Positions 44,771 to 55,340 are shown, numbered from the stretch's first letter. The stretch: 64,000 bases of DNA from Sinomonas sp. P10A9 (GCF_041022165.1 NZ_CP163302.1:2046001-2110000); one strand, 5' to 3'. Numbers and translations: made by a program. The notes: a model not told the origin generated them from the sequence alone.

Positions 44771-45918
44771 GCGGGGGCCACGAGGCCGAGAACCCGCGGC
44801 GTGAGGGCATTCCCCTCGGACGCATTGCCGGCGTCCCCATCGTTCTCGCATATTCCTGGTTCGTCATCGCCGCGTTCACGGTCTTCGTGTACGGGCCGAC
44901 GCTCGCAACCCGCCAGCCGCAGCTGGGGGCGTCCGCCTACTTGATCGCCTTCGCCTACTCGGTACTCCTCCTCATCTCCGTTCTCGTGCACGAGCTCGCC
45001 CATGCCCTCTCTGCCCGCGCGTTCGGGTGGCCGAGCCAGAAGATCGTGCTCAACCTGTGGGGCGGACACACCCAGTTCGAGGCGTTCACGGCCTCGCCCG
45101 GCCGTTCCGTCGTGGTGGCCCTTGCCGGGCCCGCCGCCAACTTCGTGCTCGCGGGTGGCGCCTGGCTCGTCGTCACCGGGGTGCACCTGACCGGCGCAGC
45201 GGACATCCTCGTCAACATCTTCATGTGGGCCAACTTCCTCATCGCCGTCTTCAACGTCCTCCCCGGGCTCCCGCTCGACGGCGGTCGCATCGTCGAAAGT
45301 GCCGTATGGAAGACCACCGGATCGCAGGAGAAGGGCACCATCGCGGCCGGCTGGACGGGCCGCGTGATCGTAATCGGCATCGTCGTCTTCGCGGTGGGGC
45401 TGCCCCTGGCCCAGGGCGACCAGCCCGACCTGCCGTTCACGATGATCACGCTCCTCGTGGCGGTCTTCCTGTGGCAGGGCGCCACGGCGTCGATCCGCAA
45501 TGCGGGCTTCCGGTCCAGGCTGCCCGAGGTGGTAGCCGGGCGCCTCGCTCATCCGGCCATCGGCGTGCCCAACTATGCGACCGTCGCCGAAGCGGTGCGC
45601 GCCGGTGCGGAGTCCGGAGTCGCCGTGGTGCTCTGCTCTCCGGACGGCAAGCCCCAGGGTGTCGTAGACCCCTCCGCGATCGGGCGAGTGCCGGAGCCTG
45701 CTCGGGGCACGACGCCGGTCACCGCGGTGGGCTACGCGCTGGCTCCGGGCGCCTACGTGCCGGACACGGCCGCCGGCCAGGAACTCATCCAGTACCTCGC
45801 GCAGCTCGCCGGCACCGAGTACGCCGTCGTGGACGGCGCGGGCCGGGTTGTGGGGCTGCTGAACCAGCGAGACGTCGTGGCCGTCATCTCCGGCCGACCC
45901 GTCCGCCCCGCACGCTAG
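44767..45918 (+). CDS. Site-2 protease family membrane metalloprotease (M50B)
   Basis: A 383-residue membrane protein starting at ATG 44767, coupled to the HAD gene (ATGA). HELAH in LLISVLVHELAHALSARAFG is the zinc motif; NVLPGLPLDGGRIV supplies the third ligand. Hydrophobic helices flank both, and GPAANFVLAGGAW is typical. The last 120 residues are soluble and end like a CBS domain (GRVVGLLNQRDVVAVISGRP), as in mycobacterial Rip3. It likely cuts membrane-bound regulators; no anti-sigma factor is nearby. Confidence 0.92.
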   Translation: MSGGHEAENPRREGIPLGRIAGVPIVLAYSWFVIAAFTVFVYGPTLATRQPQLGASAYLIAFAYSVLLLISVLVHELAHALSARAFGWPSQKIVLNLWGGHTQFEAFTASPGRSVVVALAGPAANFVLAGGAWLVVTGVHLTGAADILVNIFMWANFLIAVFNVLPGLPLDGGRIVESAVWKTTGSQEKGTIAAGWTGRVIVIGIVVFAVGLPLAQGDQPDLPFTMITLLVAVFLWQGATASIRNAGFRSRLPEVVAGRLAHPAIGVPNYATVAEAVRAGAESGVAVVLCSPDGKPQGVVDPSAIGRVPEPARGTTPVTAVGYALAPGAYVPDTAAGQELIQYLAQLAGTEYAVVDGAGRVVGLLNQRDVVAVISGRPVRPAR

Positions 45919-45969
45919 CCTTCCGATTCACTGCCCGCCCCGCGGAACGCGAGGTCCAGAGAGGACACC

Positions 45970-46974
45970 ATGAGTTCGAGTCCCCAGCCCACCACGCCGG
46001 AAGGACCCACTGGGGCAGAGTTCCGCCGCGGGCCGTTCCGGGTCGGCGAGCGCGTGCAGCTGACCGACGAGCGCGGCCGCATGAACACCATCACCCTCGC
46101 CGAGGGCGGCGCGTTCCACACCCACAAGGGCTTCCTCAACCACTCCGAGATCATCGGAAAGCCGGACGGTTCAGTCGTGACGAACACGGCGGGGCACCAA
46201 TACCAGACGTTGCGTCCGCTCCTGGCGGACTTCGTCCTCTCGATGCCCCGCGGCGCAGCGGTGGTCTACCCCAAGGACGCCGGCCAGATCATCACGATGG
46301 CGGACATCTTCCCCGGCGCGCGCGTGGTCGAGGCCGGCGTGGGTTCCGGTGCGCTGTCGATCTCCCTCCTGCGCGCGGTGGGCGACGGCGGGTACCTCCA
46401 CTCGTTCGAGCGTCGCCAGGAGTTCGCAGACATCGCGCAGGGCAACGTCGAGACGATCTTCGGCGGGCCCCACCCCGCGTGGCACATCTCGATCGGCGAC
46501 TTCCAGGACGAGGTGCTCAAGGCCGAGGAGCCCGGCAGCGTGGACCGGGTGGTCCTTGACATGCTCGCCCCCTGGGAGTGCCTTGACGCCGTTGCGACAG
46601 TGCTGGCGCCCGGCGGCGTCTGGATCAACTACGTCGCCACCGCCACCCAGCTCTCGCGCACTGCCGAGGCGATCCGCGCCGACGGGCGCTTCACCGAGCC
46701 CGACGCGTGGGAGTCGATGGTCCGCGGCTGGCACCTCGAAGGCCTCGCGGTGCGGCCCGAGCACCGGATGGTGGGTCACACGGGGTTCCTGCTCGTGGCA
46801 CGCAGGCTCGCCGAGGGCGTTGAGCCGCTCGTCCGCAAGAAGCGGAACAAGGCGGAGTTTAGCGAGGAGGACCTCAACGCCTGGACGCCGGAATCCGTCG
46901 GCGAGCGCACGGTCTCGGATCGCCGTCTCCGGCGTGTCGCACGCGACGCGAGGGCCGGGATCGGCGAGGCCTGA
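45970..46974 (+). CDS. trmI: tRNA (adenine58-N1)-methyltransferase
   Basis: A 334-residue SAM-dependent enzyme that makes m1A58 in the tRNA T-loop. The N-terminal small domain (GERVQLTDERGRMNTITL, FHTHKGFLNHSEIIG) is typical, with RVVEAGVGSGALSISLLRAVG (SAM loop) and VDRVVLDMLAPWECLDAV (catalytic Asp). The basic C-terminal tail of 60 residues is usual for actinobacteria. It is upstream of the proteasome locus, as in M. tuberculosis, but the downstream mpa has its own promoter. Confidence 0.94.
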   Translation: MSSSPQPTTPEGPTGAEFRRGPFRVGERVQLTDERGRMNTITLAEGGAFHTHKGFLNHSEIIGKPDGSVVTNTAGHQYQTLRPLLADFVLSMPRGAAVVYPKDAGQIITMADIFPGARVVEAGVGSGALSISLLRAVGDGGYLHSFERRQEFADIAQGNVETIFGGPHPAWHISIGDFQDEVLKAEEPGSVDRVVLDMLAPWECLDAVATVLAPGGVWINYVATATQLSRTAEAIRADGRFTEPDAWESMVRGWHLEGLAVRPEHRMVGHTGFLLVARRLAEGVEPLVRKKRNKAEFSEEDLNAWTPESVGERTVSDRRLRRVARDARAGIGEA

Positions 46975-47060
46975 TCCCCGCAGTCCACCATGTGGAAACC
47001 CTCGTGTAACTCTTCGGTTTCCAAGCGTTGTCGGTGGGGTACCTCGGGACCCAGCCGCGC

Positions 47061-47066
47061 TAGTGT
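47061..47066 (+). promoter_or_regulatory. -10 box TAGTGT, leaderless promoter of mpa
   Basis: Ends 6 bases before ATG 47073. Upstream, TTGTCGGTG at 47028-47036 equals the first part of the PafBC-dependent promoter consensus, but the spacing to this -10 (24 bases) is too long. Confidence 0.55.
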
Positions 47067-47072
47067 CGTTTC

Positions 47073-48902
47073 ATGGGGAGCATTCGGCGTACGCGTCGGA
47101 GGCTCCGGCGGCCCGGAAGGGCGGCATGGAACGAAGAGGACGTGGTTGCGATGGTGGAGAACGGACAGTCAGGAACCGGCCCCGAGCCGATGCCCCCGGC
47201 AGCCCACGCCGAACAGCTGAGCATCGCCGAACGGCAGATCAATGTGCTCCGGGACAAACTTCGCGCGGTGGATCGGCAGCTTGCCGCCGCCACGGGGAAC
47301 AACTCCCGTATGACCGAGATGCTCAAGACGGCGAAGGCGGAGATCGTCCGTCTCAAGGCGGCCCTCGAGCACGAGGGCCAGCCACCGTACTCCTTCGGCA
47401 GCATCGTGCAGCTCAACCGTCGGAAGCCGGCCGGGGGTGCGTCCGCGGCCGTGACTGACGAGAGCGCCGACGTCGTGACGAGCGGCCGGAAGATGCGGGT
47501 CGGCCTGAGCCCGCTCGTGAGCGTCGCCGAACTGAGCGTCGGCCAGGAAGTGCTCCTGAACGAGGCCTTCGAGATCGTTGCCGGCCTCGGGTACGAGCGG
47601 TCGGGCGAGCTCGTGACCGTGAAGGAGCTTCTGGGCTACGACCGGATCCTCGTGATCGGCCGCGGCGACGAGGAGCGCGTCCTGCGGCTCTCCGGCCCCC
47701 TGCAGCTCGAACGGATCCGCGTGGGCGACGCCGTCTCGGTGGACAACCGCACCGGCTACGCGCTCGAGAAGGTCCCGCGCTCCGAGGTCGAGAACCTCGT
47801 CCTCGAGGAAGTCCCGGACATCAGCTACGCGGACATCGGCGGACTCGCGTCGCAGATCGAGCAGATCCGGGACGCCGTCGAGCTTCCGTTCCTCCACCCC
47901 GACCTCTACCGCGAGCACGGGCTCAAGGCCCCCAAGGGCATCCTGCTCTACGGGCCGCCCGGATGCGGCAAGACGCTCATCGCTAAGGCGGTGGCGAACT
48001 CGCTCGCGAGCCGGGCCATGGAGCGGGCTGGCGGGACGGACATCAAGAGCTACTTCCTGAACATCAAGGGTCCGGAGCTCCTCGACAAGTACGTGGGCGA
48101 GACCGAGCGGCACATCCGTCTGATCTTCTCCCGCGCGCGTGAGAAGGCCTCGGACGGCAGCCCCGTCGTCGTGTTCTTCGACGAGATGGACTCACTCTTC
48201 CGGACTCGCGGAACGGGTGTGTCCTCTGATGTGGAGACCACGATCGTCCCTCAGCTCCTGAGCGAGATCGACGGCGTCGAGCGGCTCGACAACGTGATCG
48301 TCATCGGCGCGTCCAACCGCGAGGACATGATCGATCCCGCCATCCTGCGGCCGGGTCGTCTGGACGTGAAGATCAAGATCCAGCGCCCGGACGCTGAGGC
48401 CGCCGCCGACATCTTCTCGAAGTACCTCACCGCCGACCTCCCGATCCACGCTGCCGACCTCGCCGAGCACAACGGCGACGTCCAGGCCACGGTAGCGGCG
48501 ATGATCCAGCGCACGGTGGAGGCGATGTACGCGACGGAGAGGTCCACCGAGTACCTCGAGGTCACCTACGCCAACGGCGACACCGAGATCCTGTACTTCA
48601 AGGACTTCAACTCCGGCGCCGTCATCCAGAACGTCGTGGACCGTGCCAAGAAGGCGGCGATCAAGGAGCTGCTCATGACCGGCGCCAAGGGCCTGCGCAT
48701 GGACCATCTCCTGCGCGCTGTGGCCGATGAGTTCCGGGAGCACGAGGACATGCCGAACACGACCAACCCGGACGACTGGGCCCGCATCTCGGGCAAGAAG
48801 GGCGAGCGGATCACGTACATCCGCACGATCGTGCAGGGCAAGGGCGGAGCCGAGCCGGGGCGGACGATCGAGACGACGCCGAGCACCGGACAGTACCTGT
48901 AG
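47073..48902 (+). CDS. mpa: Proteasome-associated AAA ATPase (Mpa/ARC)
   Basis: A 609-residue AAA+ ring ATPase that recognises Pup-tagged proteins and threads them into the 20S core. An N-terminal coiled coil (about 45-95, [20 protein letters not shown]) binds Pup, two OB domains follow, then Walker A GPPGCGKT near 295 and Walker [12 protein letters not shown]. The C-terminus GQYL docks on the proteasome. ATG 47073 is chosen for the leaderless promoter; ATG 47151 (MVENGQSG) is an internal alternative. It heads the run mpa-dop-pup-prcB-prcA-pafA. Confidence 0.95.
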   Translation: MGSIRRTRRRLRRPGRAAWNEEDVVAMVENGQSGTGPEPMPPAAHAEQLSIAERQINVLRDKLRAVDRQLAAATGNNSRMTEMLKTAKAEIVRLKAALEHEGQPPYSFGSIVQLNRRKPAGGASAAVTDESADVVTSGRKMRVGLSPLVSVAELSVGQEVLLNEAFEIVAGLGYERSGELVTVKELLGYDRILVIGRGDEERVLRLSGPLQLERIRVGDAVSVDNRTGYALEKVPRSEVENLVLEEVPDISYADIGGLASQIEQIRDAVELPFLHPDLYREHGLKAPKGILLYGPPGCGKTLIAKAVANSLASRAMERAGGTDIKSYFLNIKGPELLDKYVGETERHIRLIFSRAREKASDGSPVVVFFDEMDSLFRTRGTGVSSDVETTIVPQLLSEIDGVERLDNVIVIGASNREDMIDPAILRPGRLDVKIKIQRPDAEAAADIFSKYLTADLPIHAADLAEHNGDVQATVAAMIQRTVEAMYATERSTEYLEVTYANGDTEILYFKDFNSGAVIQNVVDRAKKAAIKELLMTGAKGLRMDHLLRAVADEFREHEDMPNTTNPDDWARISGKKGERITYIRTIVQGKGGAEPGRTIETTPSTGQYL

Positions 48903-48910
48903 GGGGAGCG

Positions 48911-50551
48911 ATGGCCAGCGATACAAGCCCCGGCCTCGCGGTCGGGGGAGCCCAGCGCGTCATGGGCGCCGAGACGGAGTTCGGCATCCATGCGCCGAAC
49001 TCGCCCGGCGCCAACGCGACGTACCTGTCCTCCCAGGTCATCGCCGCGTACGCACGGCTGAGCCGGGCGAGGCCCGCCGATCCAGGCACGAGCTGGGACT
49101 ACACCGACGAGACCCCACTCCGGGATGCGCGCGGATGGGCCGTGCCGCGCGGCCGGGCCCACGAGGACCAGCTGACCGACGTCGAGCCCATCCTCACGGC
49201 GGAGGCCGTGGCGCTCGCGCACGGACCAGCCGAGATCGAGCTCGACGGCGACCAGGAGCCCGCGCTGATGAACCTCGTGCTCGGCAACGGCGCGCGGCTC
49301 TACGTGGACCACGCCCACCCCGAGTATTCGAGCCCCGAGGTCACGAACCCGCGCGACGCAGTCATCTGGGACCTCGCGGGCGACGCCGTGGCGTTGGCCG
49401 CGGTGCGGGCCCTCGCCGACGATGCGGGGCGGGGCCCGATCAACCTCTACAAGAACAACACCGACGGGAAGGGCGCCTCCTACGGCACCCATGAGAACTA
49501 CCTCGTGCCCCGCGCGGTTCCGTTCTCCGATCTCGTCAGCGGGCTCACGCCGTTCTTCATCTCGAGGCAGCTGATCTGCGGCTCCGGCCGGGTGGGCCTC
49601 GGCCAGGACGGCTCGGGGCCGGGCTACCAGATCAGCCAGCGAGCGGACTATTTCGAGGCGGAGGTGGGCCTCGAGACGACTATGCGGCGGCCCATCATCA
49701 ACACCCGCGATGAACCGCACGCGGTGGCCGACAAGTACCGCCGCCTGCACGTGATCGTGGGCGATGCCAACGTGAGCCACGTGGCGAACTACCTCAAGTT
49801 CGGCACGGCCGCGCTCGTCCTGAGCCTCGTCGAAGCCGGCCGGGCGCCCCAGATCGAAGTCCATGAACCCGTCGAGGCCATGCACCGGCTGAGCCACGAC
49901 ACTGACCTCGTCGAGAAGATCCGGCTCCTCGACGGTCGCTACGTGACGGGGCTCGAGCTCCAATGGATCTACTTCGAGGCCGCCGCCAAGCTCGCGGCGG
50001 ACACGGGGGTGGCCTCAGCGGATGGCGGAGACGGCCACACAGCACACGTGCTGGCCCGGTGGGAGCAGTCGCTCAATGACCTCGCCGGCGACCGCGATGC
50101 CGCCGCCGGTTACATCGAATGGCTCGCCAAGCTGCGGGTCCTCGACGGGTACCGCAGCCGGGACGGGCTGTCATGGGGAGACGCACGGCTAGGGCTCGTC
50201 GACATCCAGTGGTCCGACGTGCGCCCCGAGCGCGGGATCGCGCTCCGGCTCGCCGCGCGGGGCTCGCTCGAGACGATGGCCGACGCCGCGTCGGTCGCCG
50301 CTGCCGTCTCGGAACCGCCGGCGGACACTCGTGCCTGGTTCCGCGGCACGAGTATCAAGCGGTTCCCCGGCAGTGTGGCGAGCGCGAGCTGGGACTCGGT
50401 GGTGTTCGCCCCACCCGGAAGCTACCGCCTCCAGCGAGTCCCAACCAGGGAGCCGCTGCGCGGCACCAAGGCCCTGACCCAGGCCCTGTTCGATGCGCAC
50501 GAGAAGATCGAGGACTTCCTCACGGCGCTGCTCGGCGAACGGCGGACCTAG
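48911..50551 (+). CDS. dop: Pup deamidase/depupylase Dop
   Basis: A 546-residue glutamine-synthetase-like enzyme. It converts the C-terminal Gln of Pup to Glu and also removes Pup from substrates. RVMGAETEFGIHAPN holds the N-terminal active site, NLYKNNTDGKGASYGTHENYL the metal/ATP region, and [13 protein letters not shown] is shared with PafA. The extra segment at about residues 45-80 is the Dop loop, absent from PafA. It follows mpa by 8 bases with AGGGGGAGC as ribosome site. Confidence 0.95.
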   Translation: MASDTSPGLAVGGAQRVMGAETEFGIHAPNSPGANATYLSSQVIAAYARLSRARPADPGTSWDYTDETPLRDARGWAVPRGRAHEDQLTDVEPILTAEAVALAHGPAEIELDGDQEPALMNLVLGNGARLYVDHAHPEYSSPEVTNPRDAVIWDLAGDAVALAAVRALADDAGRGPINLYKNNTDGKGASYGTHENYLVPRAVPFSDLVSGLTPFFISRQLICGSGRVGLGQDGSGPGYQISQRADYFEAEVGLETTMRRPIINTRDEPHAVADKYRRLHVIVGDANVSHVANYLKFGTAALVLSLVEAGRAPQIEVHEPVEAMHRLSHDTDLVEKIRLLDGRYVTGLELQWIYFEAAAKLAADTGVASADGGDGHTAHVLARWEQSLNDLAGDRDAAAGYIEWLAKLRVLDGYRSRDGLSWGDARLGLVDIQWSDVRPERGIALRLAARGSLETMADAASVAAAVSEPPADTRAWFRGTSIKRFPGSVASASWDSVVFAPPGSYRLQRVPTREPLRGTKALTQALFDAHEKIEDFLTALLGERRT

Positions 50552-50677
50552 CCGGGAGAGAGGCCGGAGCGGCGTCCGCGCGTCCGGGTGACACGGGGGC
50601 GAAAAGTGACAGTATTAGGAATCAGTAGACCTAGCAGAATCGGCGCCACGAGAGGCGCCCGGCGCAAGGAGGCGGCC

Positions 50678-50887
50678 ATGGCCGGTCAGGAGCAGAAGAG
50701 CACACAGCCTCGCGGCGAGGAGGAGGCGGCCGAGGTCGATGTCCCCACACCGGCAGCCGCACCGGCCGGAGCCCAGGACACCGAGAGCACCCACGGCGTA
50801 GACGATCTCCTCGACGAGATCGACAACGTCCTCGAGACCAACGCCGAGGAATTCGTGCGCGGCTTCGTCCAGAAGGGCGGACAGTAG
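50678..50887 (+). CDS. pup: Prokaryotic ubiquitin-like protein Pup
   Basis: A 69-residue protein starting at ATG 50678 after AAGGAGG; the frame is open earlier but only this start fits. It is mostly disordered (Gln/Glu/Ala/Pro-rich), with the Mpa-binding helix [24 protein letters not shown] near the end and the C-terminus QKGGQ. The final Gln must be deamidated by Dop before PafA links it to substrate lysines. It lies 7 bases before prcB. Confidence 0.97.
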   Translation: MAGQEQKSTQPRGEEEAAEVDVPTPAAAPAGAQDTESTHGVDDLLDEIDNVLETNAEEFVRGFVQKGGQ

Positions 50888-50894
50888 GGCGCCC

Positions 50895-51719
50895 ATGAAT
50901 GACTTCCTCGCCGAGCGCGTCGTCTCCGCCGCCACGTCGTCCTTCACCGAGCACTTGGCGGCAACGCGGCCGGACCTCCTGCCCATCAACCGGAGCCTGC
51001 CGCTGGCCGGCGTCTCGGCGGTGGCCCCGCCTGCAGCGCCCCATGGGACCACCATCGTGGCGATGACCTTCCCGGGCGGAGTGCTCATGGCCGGTGACCG
51101 TCGCGCGACGATGGGGAACGTGATCGCCAGCCGGCACATCGAGAAGGTCTTCCCTGCAGACCGGTTCTCGGTGCTCGGCATCGCCGGGACGGCGGGCATC
51201 GCGATCGACATCGCGCGCCTGTTCCAGGTCGAGCTCGAGCACTACGAGAAGATCGAGGGCACGCTCCTGAGCCTCGAGGGCAAGGCGACGCGCCTCGGCG
51301 CGATGGTGCGGGGGAACCTGCCGATGGCGCTGCAGGGCCTCGCTGCCATCCCGCTGTTCGCGGGGTTCGACATCGAGACCGGCGTCGGGCGGCTCTTCTC
51401 GTACGACGTCACCGGCGGCCGTTATGAGGAGCTTGAGCACCACTCGGTCGGCTCGGGTTCGGTGTTCGCCCGGGGTGCGCTCAAGAAGCTGTGGCGCGCG
51501 GGCCTCGCCGAAGATGATGCCGTCCGCGTGGCGGTCGAGGCGCTCTACGACGCTGCCGACGATGACTCAGCGACGGGCGGCCCCGACCCGGTCCGCCAAC
51601 TCTGGCCGGTCGTCTACACCGTGACCCGGCTGGGCGGCCGGAGGGTGGCCGATCGTGAGCTCGCGACCATAGCAGGCGACATCATCGCCGAGCGCAGCAT
51701 CGCCCGACGGGAGGCCTGA
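50895..51719 (+). CDS. prcB: Proteasome beta subunit
   Basis: A 274-residue precursor. The propeptide of 51 residues ends PPAAPHG and is removed so that Thr52 ([12 protein letters not shown]) becomes the catalytic N-terminal Thr1; Asp and Lys partners are in AGDRRAT and SRHIEKVF. It forms the two inner rings of the 20S core. Its stop is 1 base before the prcA start. Confidence 0.96.
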   Translation: MNDFLAERVVSAATSSFTEHLAATRPDLLPINRSLPLAGVSAVAPPAAPHGTTIVAMTFPGGVLMAGDRRATMGNVIASRHIEKVFPADRFSVLGIAGTAGIAIDIARLFQVELEHYEKIEGTLLSLEGKATRLGAMVRGNLPMALQGLAAIPLFAGFDIETGVGRLFSYDVTGGRYEELEHHSVGSGSVFARGALKKLWRAGLAEDDAVRVAVEALYDAADDDSATGGPDPVRQLWPVVYTVTRLGGRRVADRELATIAGDIIAERSIARREA

Positions 51720-51720
51720 G

Positions 51721-52428
51721 GTGACCCAGCAGTTCTACGTCTCGCCCGAACAGCTCATGAAGGACCGGGCTGATTTTGCGCGCAAGGGCATCGCCCGCGG
51801 GCGGACAGTCGTGGTCGTCAGCTGCCGTGACGGCATCGCACTCGTGGCCGAGAACCCCTCGGCGTCGCTCCACAAGATCGGCGAGATCTACGACAAGATC
51901 GCCTTCGCCGCCGTCGGCAAGTACAACGAGTTCGAGAGCCTGCGACAGGCGGGTGTTCGCTACGCCGACGTGCGAGGCTACTCCTACGACCGCGAGGACG
52001 TCACAGGCCGAGGACTCGCGAGCGTGTACGCGCAGAGCCTCGGTGCCGTCTTCACCGCGGAGCAGAAGCCGTTCGAGGTCGAGCTGACCGTGGCGGAGGT
52101 GGGGCACGACGTCGAGTCCGACCACCTCTTCCGGCTCACCTTCGACGGCTCGATCGCCGATGAACGGCGGTTCGTGGTCATGGGTGGGAATGCCGAGCGC
52201 GTCGCTGAGACCGTGGTCAATGGCTGGACGTCGGTGGCTTCATTCGAGGAGGCCATCCGGCTGGCCGCCGGCGCGCTGCAGGAGGAACGCGCGGAGCCGG
52301 TGACCCTAGAGGTCGCGGTTCTGGACCGGGACTCGGAGACCGCGCGCGGATCGCGGCGCGCCTTCCGCCGGATCGGGCCGGACGAACTCGCAGCCCTCGT
52401 CGACGGCACGGCCAGACAGGCAGGCTGA
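51721..52428 (+). CDS. prcA: Proteasome alpha subunit
   Basis: A 235-residue protein starting at GTG. MTQQFYVSPEQLMKDRADFARKGIARGRTVV is the alpha-type N-terminus that gates the pore, and there is no propeptide or catalytic Thr. It forms the outer rings that bind Mpa. The C-terminal 25 residues are basic and variable. pafA begins 3 bases after its stop, showing one operon. Confidence 0.96.
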   Translation: MTQQFYVSPEQLMKDRADFARKGIARGRTVVVVSCRDGIALVAENPSASLHKIGEIYDKIAFAAVGKYNEFESLRQAGVRYADVRGYSYDREDVTGRGLASVYAQSLGAVFTAEQKPFEVELTVAEVGHDVESDHLFRLTFDGSIADERRFVVMGGNAERVAETVVNGWTSVASFEEAIRLAAGALQEERAEPVTLEVAVLDRDSETARGSRRAFRRIGPDELAALVDGTARQAG

Positions 52429-52431
52429 GCC

Positions 52432-53808
52432 GTGGACCGCCGGATCTACGGAGTCGAGACGGAGTTCGGGATTGCCTACTCGAGCCCGCAGGGGCGTCCG
52501 CTCGCGCCCGAGGAGGTAGCGAGGTACCTTTTCCGCAAAGTGGTCAGCTGGGGGCGTTCGTCCAACGTCTTCCTCGCGAACGGTTCGCGGCTCTACCTCG
52601 ACGTAGGCTCCCATCCCGAGTACGCGACCGCGGAGTGCGACGACGTCGCCCAGCTCATCGCGCACGACAGGGCGGGGGAGCGGATCCTGGTTGAGCTGAT
52701 CGCCGAGGCGGAGCGGCGACTCGCCGAAGAGGGGTTCGACGGGCATGTCTACCTCTTCAAGAACAACACCGACACGGCCGGCAACTCCTATGGCAGCCAC
52801 GAGAACTACCTCATCCCGCGGCGGACCGAGTTCTCGCGACTGGCCGAGGTGCTCATCCCGTTCCTCGTGACCCGCCAGCTCCTGTGCGGTGCCGGCAAGG
52901 TCCTGCGGACGGCGCAGGGGCCGGTCTATGCGTTCTCGCAGCGCGCAGACCACATCTGGGAGGGCCTCTCCTCGGCGACGACACGGTCCCGTCCGATCAT
53001 CAACACCCGCGACGAGCCGCACGCCGACGCCGAGCACTACCGGCGCCTCCATGTGATCGTCGGCGACTCGACGATGTCCGAGACCACGACGATGATGAAG
53101 CTCGGCACCGTCGACCTGCTGCTGCGCATGATCGAGGCCGGCACCATCATGCGGGACGTCCGAATGGAGAATCCGATCCGCAGCATCCGCGAGATCTCCC
53201 ACGACCTCACGGGCAAGGCGCCCGTGCGCCTCGCGAACGGCCAGCAGTCCAGTGCGCTGGCCCTCCAGCAGATGTACCTCGAGAAGGCCAGGGAGTTCGT
53301 CGCGGCGAACGGCGCCCACACACGCCATATCGAGCGCATCCTCGACCTCTGGGAGCGTACTCTCGAGGCGGTCGAGACTCAGGACACCCGCGCCATCGAC
53401 ACGGAGGTGGACTGGGCGATCAAGAAGAAGCTCATCGACCGGTACTGCGAAGGCCACGGGGTAGAACTCGACTCGGCCCGAGTTGCGCAGCTCGACCTTA
53501 CCTACCACGACATCAGCCCAGACCGCGGCCTGTTCTACCTCCTCCAGCGCCGCGGCGCGGCCGCCCGCGTGGTGGAGGAGGCGGATATCGCCCGCGCGGT
53601 CGCTGACCCGCCGCAGAGCACGAGAGCGCGCCTGAGGGGAAGGTTCGTCAAGGCCGCCCAGGCGGCCGGCGTCGACTACACGGTCGACTGGGTGCACCTC
53701 AAGCTCAACGACCGCGCCCACCACACCATCCTCTGCAAGGATCCGTTCGCCAACGAGGACCCGCGGGTGGACGAGCTCTTGGACACCCTCAGACCCTTCA
53801 CAGGCTGA
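52432..53808 (+). CDS. pafA: Pup ligase PafA
   Basis: A 458-residue glutamine-synthetase-like enzyme starting at GTG. It activates the Pup C-terminal Glu with ATP and joins it to lysine side chains. [42 protein letters not shown] and [24 protein letters not shown] are core motifs. It lacks the Dop loop, which separates it from its paralogue. It closes the tight pup-prcB-prcA-pafA run. Confidence 0.96.
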   Translation: MDRRIYGVETEFGIAYSSPQGRPLAPEEVARYLFRKVVSWGRSSNVFLANGSRLYLDVGSHPEYATAECDDVAQLIAHDRAGERILVELIAEAERRLAEEGFDGHVYLFKNNTDTAGNSYGSHENYLIPRRTEFSRLAEVLIPFLVTRQLLCGAGKVLRTAQGPVYAFSQRADHIWEGLSSATTRSRPIINTRDEPHADAEHYRRLHVIVGDSTMSETTTMMKLGTVDLLLRMIEAGTIMRDVRMENPIRSIREISHDLTGKAPVRLANGQQSSALALQQMYLEKAREFVAANGAHTRHIERILDLWERTLEAVETQDTRAIDTEVDWAIKKKLIDRYCEGHGVELDSARVAQLDLTYHDISPDRGLFYLLQRRGAAARVVEEADIARAVADPPQSTRARLRGRFVKAAQAAGVDYTVDWVHLKLNDRAHHTILCKDPFANEDPRVDELLDTLRPFTG

Positions 53809-53888
53809 ACCGGTAGGCTAGTCGAGGCCTCCGCGGCCCGTCCGCCGCCACGCACCCGTGGCGGAGTTCCCCACAAGGAAGATGTCCA

Positions 53889-54842
53889 GTGCGTCGACTC
53901 ATCGCCCTGCTGCTGCCGCTCGCCCTATTCGTGGCCGGCTGCGGGAGTTCCCCCGCCTCGTCCGATCCGACACCGTCCAACGCGGGCGAGGTAGCTGCCT
54001 TCGATCAGCTCAAGGTCACCCCGGGCGACGCGGCTCCCACCGTCGATTTCCCGAAGCCGCTCTCCGTCAAGGCCGAGACCATCAAGATGCTCCAGGCGGG
54101 CACCGGTGACGCAGCGAAGGCCGGCCAGACGGTCGAGATCGGCTACGTGGCCCTCAACGGCGCGGACGGATCGGTCCTCGAGGACACGTTCAGCAAGGGC
54201 ACGTCCGAGAAGGTCGAGCTTTCCGACCAGCTCAAGCAGGGAAGTTCCGTGGTCTACAACGGCTTCGTAGGAGCGAAGGTAGGCTCCTACCTGGCCTACG
54301 CGGCCCCCGCCCAGGCGCCCGCCGCCTCGGCAAGCGCGTCGCCCAGCGCGTCTCCCGAGGCCGCGGCGTCGACCCTCCTCGTAATCAAGATCATCTCGGT
54401 CAAGGACACCCCGCAGCCGCTCAGCAAGCCCGAGGGCGATACCGTGACGAACCTGCCGGCGGGGCTGCCCAAGGTCACCGTGGATGACAAGGGCGTCCCC
54501 CAGATCGACGTCAAGGGCGCTGCCAAGCCGACGGACGTCGTGGCGCAGGACCTCATCACGGGCCACGGCGCCGCGGTCAAGGCAACCGACTCGGTCGTCG
54601 CCAACTACGTCGGCGTCAACCTCTCCGACGGCACCAAGTTCGACTCGAGCTTCGACCGAGGCCAGCCGGCCACGTTCAGCCTCCAGGGTGTCATCCCGGG
54701 CTGGACCAAGGGCCTGACCGGCAAGACCGTCGGCTCGCGCGTGCTCCTCGTCATCCCCGCGGCCCAGGCCTACGGAGACCAGAGCCAGGGCCAGGCGAAG
54801 GGCGACCTCGTGTTCGTCGTCGATATCCTCGGCGTCAAGTAA
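53889..54842 (+). CDS. FKBP-type peptidyl-prolyl isomerase lipoprotein
   Basis: A 317-residue protein starting at GTG. The signal peptide ends with lipobox LFVAGC, so Cys18 should be lipidated and the protein anchored outside the membrane. Two FKBP-like halves follow, about 60-165 and 195-317, separated by an Ala/Ser/Pro linker (PAASASASPSASPEAAAST). The second (VVANYVGVNLSDGTKFDSSFDRGQPATFSL...GVIPGWTKGLTGKTVG) is the better preserved. A TAGGCT -10 box at 53814-53819 gives it its own leadered transcript. A cytosolic FKBP gene follows 36 bases later. Confidence 0.92.
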   Translation: MRRLIALLLPLALFVAGCGSSPASSDPTPSNAGEVAAFDQLKVTPGDAAPTVDFPKPLSVKAETIKMLQAGTGDAAKAGQTVEIGYVALNGADGSVLEDTFSKGTSEKVELSDQLKQGSSVVYNGFVGAKVGSYLAYAAPAQAPAASASASPSASPEAAASTLLVIKIISVKDTPQPLSKPEGDTVTNLPAGLPKVTVDDKGVPQIDVKGAAKPTDVVAQDLITGHGAAVKATDSVVANYVGVNLSDGTKFDSSFDRGQPATFSLQGVIPGWTKGLTGKTVGSRVLLVIPAAQAYGDQSQGQAKGDLVFVVDILGVK

Positions 54843-54878
54843 GCACCCCACCAGCACACGGAACAACTAGGAGGCACC

Positions 54879-55274
54879 ATGTCCTTCGGACAGCGCCAGT
54901 ACGACCGCGAGAAGCCCGAGATCGACTTCCCCGAGGGAGACGCTCCCAGCGAGCTCAAGATCGTCGACCTCGTCGAGGGTGACGGCCGCGAGGCGGCGGC
55001 CGGCGACACCGTGTCGACCCACTACGTGGGCGTGGCCTGGTCCACGGGCGAGGAGTTCGACTCCTCGTGGAACCGCGGCACGCCGCTCGACTTCCGCGTC
55101 GGCGTGGGCCAGGTGATCCAGGGCTGGGACCAGGGCCTGCTCGGCATGAAGGTCGGTGGCCGTCGCCGCCTCGAGATCCCCTCCGAGCTTGCCTACGGCT
55201 CGCGCGGTGCGGGCGGCGCCATCAAGCCCAACGAGGCGCTGATCTTCGTCGTGGACCTCGTCGGCGTCCGCTGA
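54879..55274 (+). CDS. FKBP-type peptidyl-prolyl isomerase, cytosolic
   Basis: A 131-residue single-domain FKBP starting at ATG after CTAGGAGG. THYVGVAWSTGEEFDSSWNRGTPLDFRVGVGQVIQGWDQGLLGMKVGGRR includes the Tyr, Phe, Asp, Val-Ile and Trp of the proline pocket, and GAGGAIKPNEALIFVVDLVGV closes the fold. No signal peptide. A strong terminator follows at 55301-55334. It is commonly found between pafA and pafBC in this bacterial group. Confidence 0.94.
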   Translation: MSFGQRQYDREKPEIDFPEGDAPSELKIVDLVEGDGREAAAGDTVSTHYVGVAWSTGEEFDSSWNRGTPLDFRVGVGQVIQGWDQGLLGMKVGGRRRLEIPSELAYGSRGAGGAIKPNEALIFVVDLVGVR

Positions 55275-55300
55275 GCCGCCACTAACCGGCCCTTGTGCGA

Positions 55301-55334
55301 CGGGCGGCATGCAGCGTCAGCTGCATGCCGCCCG
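55301..55334 (+). terminator. Terminator of the FKBP genes
   Basis: Arms 55301-55315 and 55320-55334 pair perfectly over 15 bp around GTCA, followed by TTT. It ends 7 bases before the pafBC -10 box. Confidence 0.88.
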
Positions 55335-55340
55335 TTTCGC

